Assembly (NCBI GenBank): GCA_045562575.1
Contig: JBJKVQ010000022.1
Coordinates: 1-26,439, forward strand
From: UBA6952 sp045562575
GTDB taxonomy: Bacteria; Chloroflexota; Dehalococcoidia; Lucifugimonadales; UBA6952
Direction of reading: 5' to 3'
Length of the DNA: 26,439 nucleotides
The notes below the pieces were generated by a model. It worked only from the letters and a program-made list of their open reading frames with translations, had not been told where the DNA came from and ran no database searches. Made by a program: the position numbers and the translations under genes. This document shows, piece by piece, positions 14,804 to 24,130 of this stretch; position 1 is the first letter of the stretch; every line of letters begins with the position of its first letter.

Positions 14804-16285
14804 TTATGTTGCAACGCTTAGATATTTCTTAAAACTTTGCATTCTTTCAATAGATCGTTTTTTTCCTAATATTTCAAAAGTAATAAATAATGGTGGTGAT
14901 ACCTCTTTCCCTGTTATAGCAATTCTTATTGTACCGAACAAGTCACGAGGTTTACATTCATGTTTTTCTAATAATTCACGCAAAGAGATTTCTATTTTAT
15001 CTTCGGTAAAATTACTAATATTGTTGATTGTATTTATTGCTTCTTCATATATATCTTTTGATAAGGATGCCTTTGATTTCACCAAAAGTCTTTGTTGTTC
15101 ATTTGGTTCTGGAGTTTCAAAGAAGAAATTGCAAACTGGCCAAATTTCTTCTGGGTTAATTGTTTTAATGCGCTCTTTAAGGATTGCTAATACGGTCATT
15201 ATTGCATCTTGAGTAATTGGTATTTCTAATTCAATATTATTATTTTTACAATAGTCGGATAATACAGTGGCAATTGATGATGTAATAAAATTATCATTAG
15301 AGGTTTTTATATATTGACTATTCATCCAATTAAGCTTTTCTGTATTGAAAATTGACGGTGATTTACCAATTCTTTCTATTGTAAATACATCAATTAAACT
15401 TTCCATAGAAAAAATTTCAGTTTTATCATCCAGTGACCATCCCAATAAAACTAAAAAGTTCAACATAGCATCAGGAAGATACCCACTAGTTTGATATTCT
15501 AAAATAGATGTTGCACCGTGGCGTTTAGAAAGTTTTGATTTATCACTTCCTAGGATCATAGGCAGATGTGCGAAAGCGGGAGGTTGGTATCCAAATGCTT
15601 TATATAATAGTAAGTGTTTCGGAGTACTAGAAAGCCATTCTTCCGCTCTTAATACATGTGATATTTCCATTTCGTGGTCATCTACAACATTTGCCAGGTG
15701 GTAAGTTGGATACCCATCTGATTTTAATAAAACAAAATCATCTAAAAGTGTATTCTGAAATTCAACCTTTCCTCGTATTAAATCATCAACTACTATCGTG
15801 TCAATATTTTCAGGAATTTTAAATCTAATTACATGGGGTAAATTATTAGCTTCTTTATCTGAAGTATCTGCATTTCTACAACGCCTATCATATTGAGGTG
15901 GAAGCTTTTGTTTTTGCTGGTTTTGCCTCATTTCAGTTAATTCTTCTGGTGTACAATAGCATTTGTATGCACAATCATTTTCAATCAGTAGATTAGCAGC
16001 ATTTTGATATAGATGTAATCTTTCGGATTGCATGTAGGGGCCGTGAGAACCGCCTTTTTCTGGACCTTCATCCCAATCTAGTCCAAGCCATTTTAATCCA
16101 TTAATTATTGATTCAAGTGCTCCGTCTTGTTTCCGTGCCTGATCAGTATCTTCAATACGTAATACAAATTCACCTCCATAGTGCCGACAAAACAACCATG
16201 TAAAAATAGCTGTTCGCATATTACCCACATGTGGCTCACCCGTTGGACTTGGAGCAAATCTCGATCTAGGTTTATTTATTGTCAT
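14804..16285 (-). CDS. gltX: Glutamyl-tRNA synthetase
   Basis: Charges tRNA-Glu (and possibly tRNA-Gln if Gln is made by transamidation) with glutamate. A 493-residue class I synthetase. RFAPSPTGEPHVGN (9-22) contains the HIGH-type motif PHVGN, then RIEDTD (43-48), a KCYC segment with likely zinc ligands (C109, C111, and C136 further on), and the KMSKS-type motif KLSKR (251-255). The C-terminal helical anticodon-binding part is complete. It starts 36 nt after the pseudouridine synthase gene. Synthetase specificity for Glu versus Gln tRNA cannot be read by eye. Confidence 0.96.
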   Translation of the reverse strand: MTINKPRSRFAPSPTGEPHVGNMRTAIFTWLFCRHYGGEFVLRIEDTDQARKQDGALESIINGLKWLGLDWDEGPEKGGSHGPYMQSERLHLYQNAANLLIENDCAYKCYCTPEELTEMRQNQQKQKLPPQYDRRCRNADTSDKEANNLPHVIRFKIPENIDTIVVDDLIRGKVEFQNTLLDDFVLLKSDGYPTYHLANVVDDHEMEISHVLRAEEWLSSTPKHLLLYKAFGYQPPAFAHLPMILGSDKSKLSKRHGATSILEYQTSGYLPDAMLNFLVLLGWSLDDKTEIFSMESLIDVFTIERIGKSPSIFNTEKLNWMNSQYIKTSNDNFITSSIATVLSDYCKNNNIELEIPITQDAIMTVLAILKERIKTINPEEIWPVCNFFFETPEPNEQQRLLVKSKASLSKDIYEEAINTINNISNFTEDKIEISLRELLEKHECKPRDLFGTIRIAITGKEVSPPLFITFEILGKKRSIERMQSFKKYLSVAT

Positions 16286-16321
16286 GGGTACTAAGCCTTA
16301 TATTGGTGTATTTTTCAAATA

Positions 16322-17230
16322 TTATACTAAGTTTTCTAAACTATATGTTAGATCTTTAGGCAATGGGGCTATAAATGTTTCAATTTCGTTAGATTCTGGC
16401 ATACTAATTTGCATAGAATAAGCGTGTAAAAATTGTCGTTTTATAAAATCAACTCTACCACCATAGAGGTGATCACCAGCTATGGGATGGCCTATTGCTG
16501 CCATATGCACTCGAATTTGATGAGTTCGACCTGTTTCTGGTTCAGCACAGATCAGTGTAAAATTCTGGAAATTCTTAATTGTCTCATAATATGTAACAGC
16601 TTCTTTACCGGAAGGATTAACTGACATTTTTTTTCTATTTTTTGTATTTCTTGAAATAGGTCCTTCAATTTTTGATTTATGTTCTACGGGTATCCCTTTT
16701 ACCAAGGCATAATAAGATTTTTTTGCTTTTCTATTTTTCAATTGTGAGGATAAATGAGTATATGCAAGTGTTGTTTTAGCTATAAGTATTACCCCTGACG
16801 TATCTTTATCTAATCTATGTACTACACCTGGTCTGTTTCTATCGCCGATATCAATCAGCTGTGGGTAGAGATTAATTAACCCATTAACTAATGTACCATT
16901 AGCGTTACCTGCTCCTGGGTGTACCACAATGCCAGCTGGTTTATTTACAGCTATTAAATGTTCATTTTCATATATAATTGGAATTTCAATATCTTCAGGT
17001 TCTAAATTAATTTCTTTTTTATCTTTAAAGGTCATTGAAAGATTGAAAGTGCTAGGTACTGAAAATGATGAATTTATTGCCATATTATTTACTAGGATTT
17101 GTTTATTTGTAATCATTTTTTGGACTTGATTTCTAGATAATTCGGGAAATTGTTTAGATACGAATAAATCGATCCTAGTTGGAGATATCATGGTGTATTT
17201 ATATTCAGTTTTTATCGGCTGTTCTTTCAT
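16322..17230 (-). CDS. rluD: RluD-family 23S rRNA pseudouridine synthase
   Basis: A 302-residue enzyme that isomerises uridine in rRNA. The N-terminal S4 RNA-binding domain (about 17-75, RIDLFVSKQFPELSRNQVQ) is followed by the RluA-type catalytic core: NKPAGIVVHPG (96-106), HRLDKDTSG with catalytic D141, and ETGRTHQIRVH. The length and S4 domain match RluD, though RluC-like specificity cannot be excluded. The ATG at 17230 has AAGG 5 nt upstream and overlaps the end of lspA by 26 nt. The lspA-rluD order is common in bacteria. Confidence 0.93.
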   Translation of the reverse strand: MKEQPIKTEYKYTMISPTRIDLFVSKQFPELSRNQVQKMITNKQILVNNMAINSSFSVPSTFNLSMTFKDKKEINLEPEDIEIPIIYENEHLIAVNKPAGIVVHPGAGNANGTLVNGLINLYPQLIDIGDRNRPGVVHRLDKDTSGVILIAKTTLAYTHLSSQLKNRKAKKSYYALVKGIPVEHKSKIEGPISRNTKNRKKMSVNPSGKEAVTYYETIKNFQNFTLICAEPETGRTHQIRVHMAAIGHPIAGDHLYGGRVDFIKRQFLHAYSMQISMPESNEIETFIAPLPKDLTYSLENLV

Positions 17231-17711
17231 CGCTGCCTTCTGTAGATTCTGTAGCGGGATTTTTTATATATGCCCATATAATAATAAATATACTGATTAC
17301 AATTGCACTATCAGCAATGTTAAAAATATACCACGGTCCAACATCTATAAAATCTGTAACATGTCCTAAAGTAATTCTTTCCAATAAATTACCTAAGGCT
17401 CCTCCTATTTGCATGCCAAGACATGTCCGTAAAATTAATGGAGGTAGATCGGAATTTTTAAAGTATAGTAAGAGAATAATGATGGCAGCAACCGATGCTA
17501 TTAATAAAAAAGTAGTTTGTCCTCGAAATAATCCAAAAGCACTACCTGTATTGAGAGTATGTGTAAATCGGAAAAAACCTTCTTCAGGAAAAGATTGTCC
17601 AATATATAAATTTTCTTTAACTATCCATTTTGTAAATTGATCTACAGCTAAGACAAATATCATTACTCCTACCATATAAATGTCTAGCAACCAAGATTTG
17701 TTTTGTTCCAA
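17205..17711 (-). CDS. lspA: Lipoprotein signal peptidase (signal peptidase II)
   Basis: Cleaves signal peptides of lipoproteins such as the one at 119-895, after lipidation. A 168-residue membrane protein with four hydrophobic segments. Family motifs are VDQFTKW near the start, HTLNTGSAFG (51-60), GNLLERI, and the catalytic aspartates D120 (VTDFID) and D134 (NIADSAI). The tail is polar and acidic (PATESTEGSDE). The start is TTG with AGGA 6 nt away. It overlaps rluD by 26 nt and lies 33 nt after the hydrolase gene. Confidence 0.95.
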   Translation of the reverse strand: MEQNKSWLLDIYMVGVMIFVLAVDQFTKWIVKENLYIGQSFPEEGFFRFTHTLNTGSAFGLFRGQTTFLLIASVAAIIILLLYFKNSDLPPLILRTCLGMQIGGALGNLLERITLGHVTDFIDVGPWYIFNIADSAIVISIFIIIWAYIKNPATESTEGSDERTADKN

Positions 17712-17744
17712 GGTATTTCCTATATCGATTTGTTATTAGTCTAT

Positions 17745-18431
17745 TTATTTTAAGGTACTATTGAAGAAATCTCCAATTTTATTTGACAGCTGTGTAATTC
17801 CACTAGAAAAAAAATGATCAGAATTGTTTATTATTGTAATATCAGAGGGTTTACATAAATTTCTGAGTAAATGGCTATAAACATCTTGATCAATCAATTC
17901 ATCTGAATCCCCATAAATAAATAGTTTATTCGAAGATAGGATTTGATTTGTAAAGTTTATATTCGTATATATATCTGTTGGTAAAAGATGTTCTATATTA
18001 CTAGAAGGACATGCTATAAATGCAAAAGACTGCAGATTAGTTTTTATATTGTTGGTTTGAATTTTAATAAATAAATCAAGAGTTATTGAAGCTCCAAAAG
18101 AATATCCAGCTACGCCTATTTTATCTAGGTTAATGCTCTGTATAGTAGTTAGATAATTATAAGCAGAAATAATATCAGTAACTTCACCATTGCCATTATC
18201 AAAAGAGCCTTGACTATTTCCTACGCCACGAAAATTAAATAGTAAAGAAGCAATCCCTAATTGATATAAATTTTGAGCGATATTAATAATAATATCGTTA
18301 TACATGTTACCACCATATAAGGGGTGTGGATGACATAGTATTACACAAGGTATAGTATCTTTAGATTCTGGCATTGATATCACGCCTTCTAATGTTAAAT
18401 TCTCTGATAAAAATTCAATACTTTTTTGCAT
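17745..18431 (-). CDS. Alpha/beta hydrolase (COG2945-like)
   Basis: A 228-residue cytoplasmic alpha/beta-hydrolase. CHPHPLYGGNMYN (33-45) and FNFRGVGNSQG (65-75) are typical of the group. The nucleophile elbow is GYSFGAS with S111. The acid is likely D175 or D177 (GDSDELID) and the base H206 (NSDHFF). No signal peptide. Members act as esterases or peptidase-like hydrolases with unknown natural substrates. It heads the run lspA-rluD-gltX, but nothing suggests a shared pathway. Confidence 0.85.
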   Translation of the reverse strand: MQKSIEFLSENLTLEGVISMPESKDTIPCVILCHPHPLYGGNMYNDIIINIAQNLYQLGIASLLFNFRGVGNSQGSFDNGNGEVTDIISAYNYLTTIQSINLDKIGVAGYSFGASITLDLFIKIQTNNIKTNLQSFAFIACPSSNIEHLLPTDIYTNINFTNQILSSNKLFIYGDSDELIDQDVYSHLLRNLCKPSDITIINNSDHFFSSGITQLSNKIGDFFNSTLK

Positions 18432-18540
18432 TATTTTGTTCTTTCAATCTAAGTCAGGTTTAAAAGTAATACTATATTATTTTGTTTTTTTCTATAATAC
18501 TTAACAATTGATAAATTAGGTTTTTAGGAGCGATTTGGAT

Positions 18541-19575
18541 ATGAATAAAATTATTGATTTACGAAGTGACACCGTCAGTTTGCCTACAGAGGAAATGAGA
18601 GAAGCAATATATCGTGCTGAATTAGGTGACGATGTATATGGAGAAGATCCTACTGTTAACGCTTTGGAATCTAAAGCTGCTGAAATATTTGGAATGGAGT
18701 CAGCAGTCTTAGTTGCTAGTGGCACTATGGGGAATTTAGTTGCTGGTCTAGCACAATGTCAAAGAGGGGATGAGGTCATAGTAGGTAGTAAGTCGCACTT
18801 ATTACTTTACGAAGTTGCTAACTTAGCAGTGACCGGAGGTATACAAATACGACCTATTGAAAATAAAGATGACGGCTCTTTTGATTTAGATGAATTATCA
18901 TCGGTAATCAGAGGAGATGATATTCATGTTCCTAGGACTAAAATGGTAGTAATAGAAAATACGCATAATAGATGCAGTGGAGCTGTAATAGGACTAGATC
19001 ATATCGAAGAAATAGCTAAACTAGCTCGCTCAAGAGACATGAAAGTCCATATTGATGGAGCTAGAATATTTAACGCTGCACTTGCGTTAGGTGTTACACC
19101 AGATAAATTAGTTGAAAATGCGGACACAATTACTTTTTGCCTATCAAAAGGGCTTAGTTGTCCGATTGGTTCTATAGTTTGTGGAAGCTACGAAACAATT
19201 CTTGAAGTACGAAGAAATAGAAAAATGCTGGGAGGGGGAATGCGGCAGGCAGGAATATTTGCAGCAGCTGGCATTGTTGCTTTAGATACTATGGTTGATC
19301 GCATGGATGAAGATCATAAAAATGCTAAAACTCTTGCACAAGGGATATCTGAAATCGATGGATTGCAAGTTGATCCAAATATGATTAAGACGAATATTGT
19401 AATTGTTGATGTTTTAGCAAAACCTATTTCTAAATTTATTTCTGATCTCAAAGAAAAAGGTTTGTTAGTATCTCACGCCGATACTAATAGGGTTAGATTG
19501 GTGACACATTATGGTATTGAAGAATCAGATATAACGAAAACCTTGGAAATTGTTGATTCAGCGATTAGTAATTAA
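18541..19575 (+). CDS. ltaE: Low-specificity L-threonine aldolase
   Basis: A PLP enzyme that cleaves L-threonine or L-allo-threonine to glycine and acetaldehyde. 344 residues. It starts IDLRSDTVSLPT, the family hallmark. GDDVYGEDPTV (29-39), H86 stacking on PLP, D172 (HIDGAR) and the PLP-binding K203 in CLSKGLSCPIGS are all visible. An in-frame TTG 6 nt upstream is an alternative start, since AGGAG lies 4 nt from TTG and 10 nt from ATG. A TATAAT (18493-18498) upstream is a likely -10 box, without a clear -35. The amidase follows 12 nt later. Confidence 0.92.
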   Translation: MNKIIDLRSDTVSLPTEEMREAIYRAELGDDVYGEDPTVNALESKAAEIFGMESAVLVASGTMGNLVAGLAQCQRGDEVIVGSKSHLLLYEVANLAVTGGIQIRPIENKDDGSFDLDELSSVIRGDDIHVPRTKMVVIENTHNRCSGAVIGLDHIEEIAKLARSRDMKVHIDGARIFNAALALGVTPDKLVENADTITFCLSKGLSCPIGSIVCGSYETILEVRRNRKMLGGGMRQAGIFAAAGIVALDTMVDRMDEDHKNAKTLAQGISEIDGLQVDPNMIKTNIVIVDVLAKPISKFISDLKEKGLLVSHADTNRVRLVTHYGIEESDITKTLEIVDSAISN

Positions 19576-19587
19576 TGGTGGTGTCAT

Positions 19588-21006
19588 ATGAATAATCAAG
19601 AATTATGTTGGATAAAAATTTCTGATCTTACTGAAAAAATTAAGTCTAGAGAGGTTTCTGTTAGAGAAATAATTGAGTCTCATATAAGACAAATTGAAAA
19701 ATATAATCCCGAGGTAAATGCGGTAGTTACTACAGACTTTGATAGAGCTTTGGCTACTGCTAATAAACTAGACAAAACGCACAATAATCAAGAGTTGCCA
19801 TTGTTGTTTGGTATACCTGTGTTACATAAAGATTTAGTTCCAACTAAAGATTTGCGAACTACTTATGGCTCACCAATTTATAAAGATAATATACCGGAGA
19901 TTGACGGTTTGATAGTTCAAAGATTAAAAGAGGCGGGCGCTGTTACATTAGGAAAAACTAATACACCAGAATTTGGAGCGGGTTCACAAACATTTAATCA
20001 AGTGTTTGGGGCTACATTAAATCCGTATGATTTAACCAGAACTTGCGGAGGAAGTAGTGGTGGATCAGCAGTTGCTTTGGCGTGTGGTATGACACCTATT
20101 GCTGATGGTGGCGATTTAGGCGGATCTTTAAGAAATCCAGCTAATTTTTGTAATGTCATAGGCTTTAGAACTTCATTAGGAAGAGTTCCAACTTGGCCTT
20201 CTGACCAGCCTTGGTCTTCTTTATCAGTCCAAGGTCCTATGGCTAGAAATATTGAAGATATAGCTCTAATGTTAACAGTTATTTCAGGTCCAGATATGAG
20301 AGCACCTATTTCATTAAGTGATAAAATAGACTTTAGTAAATCTTTGATTGAGAGATCCTTTAAAAATACCAAAATATCCTGGAGTCTTGATTTTGACGGA
20401 CTTCCTGTAGATGAACGTACCAAAAAAGTTATTGAATCCCATAAAGCTGTTTTTCAAGAACTGGGATGTGAAATAGATGAGATATGTCCAGATTTTTCTT
20501 TGGCAAGTGAAGTTTTTGTAACGAAACGTGCGTATGGTATGGCTACATCACACTTTGACAAATTACAGGCAAATAGAGATCAGTTGAAAGATACTGTGAT
20601 ATGGAATACTGAAGAAGGTTTGAAGCTTTCAGCCTTAGACTTAGGTCGTGCAGAAGTTAAACAAGCAGAATTATTTGAGACTATTCGATCATTTATGGAA
20701 ACCTATGAATTTATGATTTTTCCAGTAAGCCAAGTACCTCCTTTCCCTGTAACAGAAGAGTATGTTAAAGAAATTAATGGGCACAAAATGGAAAATTATA
20801 TAGACTGGATGAGATCGTGCTACTACATTACTGCGACAGGACACCCGGCAATCTCTGTTCCTTGTGGTTTTACTGAAGATGGACTTCCCGTAGGGATTCA
20901 AATAGTTGGTCGATATAGACAAGAAGAGAGTGTTCTGCAATTGGCCAAAGCATTTGAGGATAGAACGGAATATTGGAAAGTAAGACCTAACTTGGTACTA
21001 GTTTAA
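19588..21006 (+). CDS. Amidase signature family amidohydrolase
   Basis: A 472-residue amidase-signature enzyme. The Ser-cisSer-Lys triad can be placed as K81 (LHKD), S156/S157 in GGSSGGS and nucleophile S180 in GGDLGGSLRNPA. The C-terminal part has the usual GHPAISVPCGF and GLPVGIQIVG. It hydrolyses an amide; carboxamide, aryl-acylamide or small lactam-type substrates are all possible. A GatA role is unlikely because gatB and gatC are absent and the sequence is closer to catabolic amidases. The ATG has GGTGGTG 5 nt upstream. It sits between the threonine aldolase (12-nt gap) and a hydrolase (17-nt gap). Confidence 0.92.
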   Translation: MNNQELCWIKISDLTEKIKSREVSVREIIESHIRQIEKYNPEVNAVVTTDFDRALATANKLDKTHNNQELPLLFGIPVLHKDLVPTKDLRTTYGSPIYKDNIPEIDGLIVQRLKEAGAVTLGKTNTPEFGAGSQTFNQVFGATLNPYDLTRTCGGSSGGSAVALACGMTPIADGGDLGGSLRNPANFCNVIGFRTSLGRVPTWPSDQPWSSLSVQGPMARNIEDIALMLTVISGPDMRAPISLSDKIDFSKSLIERSFKNTKISWSLDFDGLPVDERTKKVIESHKAVFQELGCEIDEICPDFSLASEVFVTKRAYGMATSHFDKLQANRDQLKDTVIWNTEEGLKLSALDLGRAEVKQAELFETIRSFMETYEFMIFPVSQVPPFPVTEEYVKEINGHKMENYIDWMRSCYYITATGHPAISVPCGFTEDGLPVGIQIVGRYRQEESVLQLAKAFEDRTEYWKVRPNLVLV

Positions 21007-21023
21007 AAAGAAAGGGAAATTTG

Positions 21024-21944
21024 ATGGCATTAGATGAACAATCACAGCAATTGTTAGAACAAATTAAAGCTCAAAATTTACCTCCAGCTAATACTATTAC
21101 TCCAGCAGAAGCACGGGAAAATTATGCGTCTAGACCTCGTTTACCTGGTCCTGAGTTACCTTACGTAAAAGATATGAATATCACCTTAAATAATGTAAGT
21201 GTACCTTGTAGATTATACAAGCCAGAGTTAAATAAAAAGCTACCTATAATAGTCTGGTTTCATGGAGGTGGATGGGTAATAGGTAGTGTCGATGGCTCAG
21301 ATGGTACTGCCCGTCATTTAGCTTTAGGCTCGGGATTTGCTGTTTTATCAGTAGATTATCGCCTAGCGCCAGAAACAAAATATCCTGGACCTTTAAATGA
21401 TTGTTATGGTGTTACAAAATGGGTATATGAAAATGCAGATCAATTGGATATTGATCAAAAGAGGATTTCGGTAGGAGGGGATAGTGCTGGAGGAAATCTG
21501 GCGGCTGCTGTTTGTTTAAAGATTCACGATGATGCGGTTTTTAAACTACAATCCCAATTATTGATTTATCCTTGTTTGGATTCTAATTTTACTCGATCAT
21601 CGTATATAGATAATGAATCAGGCTATGTTCTTACAGTGCCTGTTATGAAATGGTTTTGGGAACAATATACCAATACCTCGGAAGATTTAAATGATCCATA
21701 CGTTTGTCCAATGAAATATCCTGACTATTCAGACTTACCTCAAACAATGATTATTGTTGCTGATCATGACCCTTTGCATGATGAAGGTGTTGAATATCAC
21801 AATCGATTACTAAGTGCTAACGTTAGCTCATCACTTATTGAATTTACTGGGGTAATGCATGGCTTTTTTTCCCAAGTTGGTGTCTTAGATAAAAGCCAAC
21901 AAGCAATGAATGATTCATGTAATTTTTTGATAGGTTTAGTGTAG
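21024..21944 (+). CDS. Alpha/beta hydrolase fold-3 esterase (HSL family)
   Basis: A 306-residue esterase of the hormone-sensitive-lipase group. The oxyanion motif is HGGGW (80-84), the nucleophile S154 is in GGDSAGGN, the acid is D249 in DHDPLHDE and the base H279 in MHGF. No signal peptide, so cytoplasmic. The ATG at 21024 is used. A TTG directly before it is also in frame, and GGGA lies about 7 nt from the ATG. It is the last gene of the aldolase-amidase-esterase group and converges on selA with a 45-nt gap. Confidence 0.92.
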   Translation: MALDEQSQQLLEQIKAQNLPPANTITPAEARENYASRPRLPGPELPYVKDMNITLNNVSVPCRLYKPELNKKLPIIVWFHGGGWVIGSVDGSDGTARHLALGSGFAVLSVDYRLAPETKYPGPLNDCYGVTKWVYENADQLDIDQKRISVGGDSAGGNLAAAVCLKIHDDAVFKLQSQLLIYPCLDSNFTRSSYIDNESGYVLTVPVMKWFWEQYTNTSEDLNDPYVCPMKYPDYSDLPQTMIIVADHDPLHDEGVEYHNRLLSANVSSSLIEFTGVMHGFFSQVGVLDKSQQAMNDSCNFLIGLV

Positions 21945-21963
21945 TATAATAGCTAAATATTTC

Positions 21964-21999
21964 AAAAAAATGCAATAATATAATTATATTTATGCATTT
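21964..21999 (-). terminator. Probable intrinsic terminator of selA
   Basis: AAATGCA...TGCATTT arms with a further AATAT/ATATT pairing after a two-base mismatch. On the minus strand the hairpin is followed by seven T residues. One arm lies inside the last codons of selA. The stem is AT-rich. On the plus strand the T-tract is poor, so termination of the convergent esterase gene is less certain. Confidence 0.5.
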
Positions 22000-23357
22000 A
22001 TGTCGTTAATTATATTTGCCAATGTTTTGATTTGATCTGTTGATATAGTACGCAGGTCGAATAACAACTTTGAGCTTTCGCTTCTACCAATTATAGCAGG
22101 TGTTGATTCTCTTAATATTTTCTTAAATATATCTTGTCCTAAAGTCATATTTATCTCATCTATTGCTAAAACATATGTTTCTAATTCTTGTCCCGGTAGA
22201 CTACCGCCACCGATTTGGGATAAACCCTTTTCAATTGATGTTTTAAATTTGATTAATTTTTGTAATTTTTTAGCTTTTGTTAATATTGTTTTTTTGCTCA
22301 TCTTAATCATTTTCCATACTGGAATCTTTTTTTCTACTTCGCCTTTAACATAATGTTCTAAAGTAGTATGTAATGCAGCCAAATTTAATTTATCTAACCT
22401 GAAGCTTCTAGCTAGTGGATGTTTGATTGTTTTTTCTATTAATCCTTGTTCTCCGATAATGATTCCAGACTGAGGTCCTCCTATTAACTTATCCCCTGAA
22501 AATAAGGTGATATGGCTTCCTGCTGATACACTCTCTTGTACAGTTGGCTCATGATCAATTCCATATTGTTCTGTATTAATTAAACATCCTGATCCTAAAT
22601 CATTAATCACCTTGATATTGTATTTATTTGCAAGTATTACTAGTTCATTTAAATCTGGACTTTTTGTAAAACCTATTGTTTTAAAGTTACTTGGATGAAC
22701 TTTTAGTATAGCTGCAGTATTTTCGTTGATAGCACTCTCATAGTCTGATAAATAGGTCCTATTAGTTGTCCCAACTTCTTTTATATGAATCCTACTTTGA
22801 TTTACAATGTCTGGAATTCTAAACCCACCACCTATTTCTACCTGTTCACCTTTAGATATAATTACTTCTTTACCCTCACAAATGCTAGTAAGAGTAAGTA
22901 TTAATGCCGCGGCATTATTATTTACTACATTAGAAGCTTCAGAATCTGTTAAATAATTAATTAAATGTTCAATGTGTTTGTGACGCTGATATCTTTGTCC
23001 AGATATCAGGTCGAATTCTAGATTGCTATAATTTGTCGCAATATTTTTTATCGAATCTGTTGCCTCTTTACTTAAAAGAGCCCGTCCAAAATTTGTGTGA
23101 AGTATTATTCCAGTTGCGTTAATTATTAATTTTGGAAAACTATTTAAGTTATTTCCTATATGGAATTCTATATTAGAAATAACTTCAGATAGATTGGGAG
23201 CATTATTACCATTTTTCATATCCGAACGGAAATTTGTTAAAACAGTACGAATCGTGTTAGTAACATAAGGGCGAGAAAATATGTTACAGAGTTCTTCTAC
23301 CAAAGGGTCCCTTAATACAGTATCTACACTAGGTATTTTTTGTAATTCATTTACCAT
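21990..23357 (-). CDS. selA: L-seryl-tRNA(Sec) selenium transferase, SelA
   Basis: Converts Ser-tRNA(Sec) to Sec-tRNA(Sec) using selenophosphate, the bacterial route to selenocysteine. A 455-residue protein, close to the E. coli length. The N-terminal segment starts LQKIPSVDTVL, then NATGIILHTNFGRALLS (80-96), SNLEFDL, EVGTTNRT and the PLP-binding K290 in FSGDKLIGGPQSG, followed by HPLARSFRLDK. All catalytic landmarks look intact. The ATG has only a weak AGAAGA ribosome-binding site. selB, selC and selD are not in the window, and no in-frame UGA selenoprotein was recognised nearby. Confidence 0.95.
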   Translation of the reverse strand: MVNELQKIPSVDTVLRDPLVEELCNIFSRPYVTNTIRTVLTNFRSDMKNGNNAPNLSEVISNIEFHIGNNLNSFPKLIINATGIILHTNFGRALLSKEATDSIKNIATNYSNLEFDLISGQRYQRHKHIEHLINYLTDSEASNVVNNNAAALILTLTSICEGKEVIISKGEQVEIGGGFRIPDIVNQSRIHIKEVGTTNRTYLSDYESAINENTAAILKVHPSNFKTIGFTKSPDLNELVILANKYNIKVINDLGSGCLINTEQYGIDHEPTVQESVSAGSHITLFSGDKLIGGPQSGIIIGEQGLIEKTIKHPLARSFRLDKLNLAALHTTLEHYVKGEVEKKIPVWKMIKMSKKTILTKAKKLQKLIKFKTSIEKGLSQIGGGSLPGQELETYVLAIDEINMTLGQDIFKKILRESTPAIIGRSESSKLLFDLRTISTDQIKTLANIINDINA

Positions 23358-23468
23358 TGACGATCTTCTAAATGGATTAAATTAAAACGGTTGTAGTGAT
23401 TTTTTATATATATATTAAACCAAACTCTTAACTAAGTCATTATAAACTAAATTTTCTCAAATTCGTGC

Positions 23469-23498
23469 TTGACCCTAAGTTCTTTTGGAATGTACAAT
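23469..23498 (+). promoter_or_regulatory. Promoter of coaE
   Basis: TTGACC (23469-23474), 18 nt, then TACAAT (23493-23498). Each box matches consensus at five of six positions. Transcription would start about 20 nt before the coaE ATG, leaving room for its GAGGAA ribosome-binding site. Confidence 0.55.
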
Positions 23499-23524
23499 TA
23501 TTCGATGGTTTGTGAGGAATAATT

Positions 23525-24130
23525 ATGTTTGTAATCGGCTTAATCGGTGGAATAGGGTCAGGTAAAAGTTCTGTATCTTCGATACTTAACTCTTTAGGTG
23601 TTGACGTTATAGATGCTGACAAGGTAGGCCATGAGGCATATACACCTAATTCTGAAGGTTGGAGGAAGGTGATTTCAGCTTTTGGTAAAGATATTGTCGG
23701 CCCCGAAAATGAAATTGACAGGAAGAAATTGGGAAGCATCGTTTTTAGTGATCCTAGTGAAATGGAAAAACTTAATAAACTTATGCACCCAATTATACAT
23801 AATTTAGTTGAAGAGAAAATTAACAACCTCGCTGATCAGGGTATTAATGTTGTTGTGCTAGAAGCTGCTATATTAATTGAAGCAAATTGGCAAGATTTGA
23901 CTGATGAAATATGGTTGGCTAAAGCAAATCGAGAAGTTGTTATAGAAAGGGTTCAGTTAAGGAATAATTTTTCTCGTGAAGAAATTATCAAAAGAATTGA
24001 ATCTCAAATGTCTAACAATGATCGTGAAAAACATGCTGATATTGTGATTGATAATGATGGAACTATTAAACAACTTGAAGAAACAGTCAAAACTTTATGG
24101 CAATCAAGAGTAAACGGGAGGGTAACGTGA
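23525..24130 (+). CDS. coaE: Dephospho-CoA kinase
   Basis: Last step of coenzyme A synthesis: phosphorylates the 3'-OH of dephospho-CoA with ATP. A 201-residue P-loop kinase. Walker A is GGIGSGKS (8-15), followed by the family's DADKVGHEAY and the later LMHPIIHN and HADIVIDNDGT segments. The ATG has GAGGAA at 6 nt. The stop overlaps the next gene's start as GTGA, so the MoxR gene is translationally coupled to it. Confidence 0.95.
   Translation: MFVIGLIGGIGSGKSSVSSILNSLGVDVIDADKVGHEAYTPNSEGWRKVISAFGKDIVGPENEIDRKKLGSIVFSDPSEMEKLNKLMHPIIHNLVEEKINNLADQGINVVVLEAAILIEANWQDLTDEIWLAKANREVVIERVQLRNNFSREEIIKRIESQMSNNDREKHADIVIDNDGTIKQLEETVKTLWQSRVNGRVT

Noticed and set aside
14796..15212. 138-codon open frame on the plus strand
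   Set aside because: Lies wholly opposite the end of gltX, has no family resemblance and no ribosome-binding site. A shadow of a well-supported gene.
17179..17640. 153-codon open frame on the plus strand
   Set aside because: Opposite lspA and the start of rluD, both clearly real. Its composition is that of an antisense reading.
19998..20423. 141-codon open frame on the minus strand
   Set aside because: Opposite the catalytic core of the amidase. No start signal or recognisable motif.
23358..23468. Search for tRNA-Sec or another RNA gene next to selA
   Set aside because: The stretch is AT-rich with no cloverleaf-like arms or CCA end visible by eye.
23440..23826. 128-codon open frame on the minus strand
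   Set aside because: Opposite coaE and its promoter. A shadow frame.
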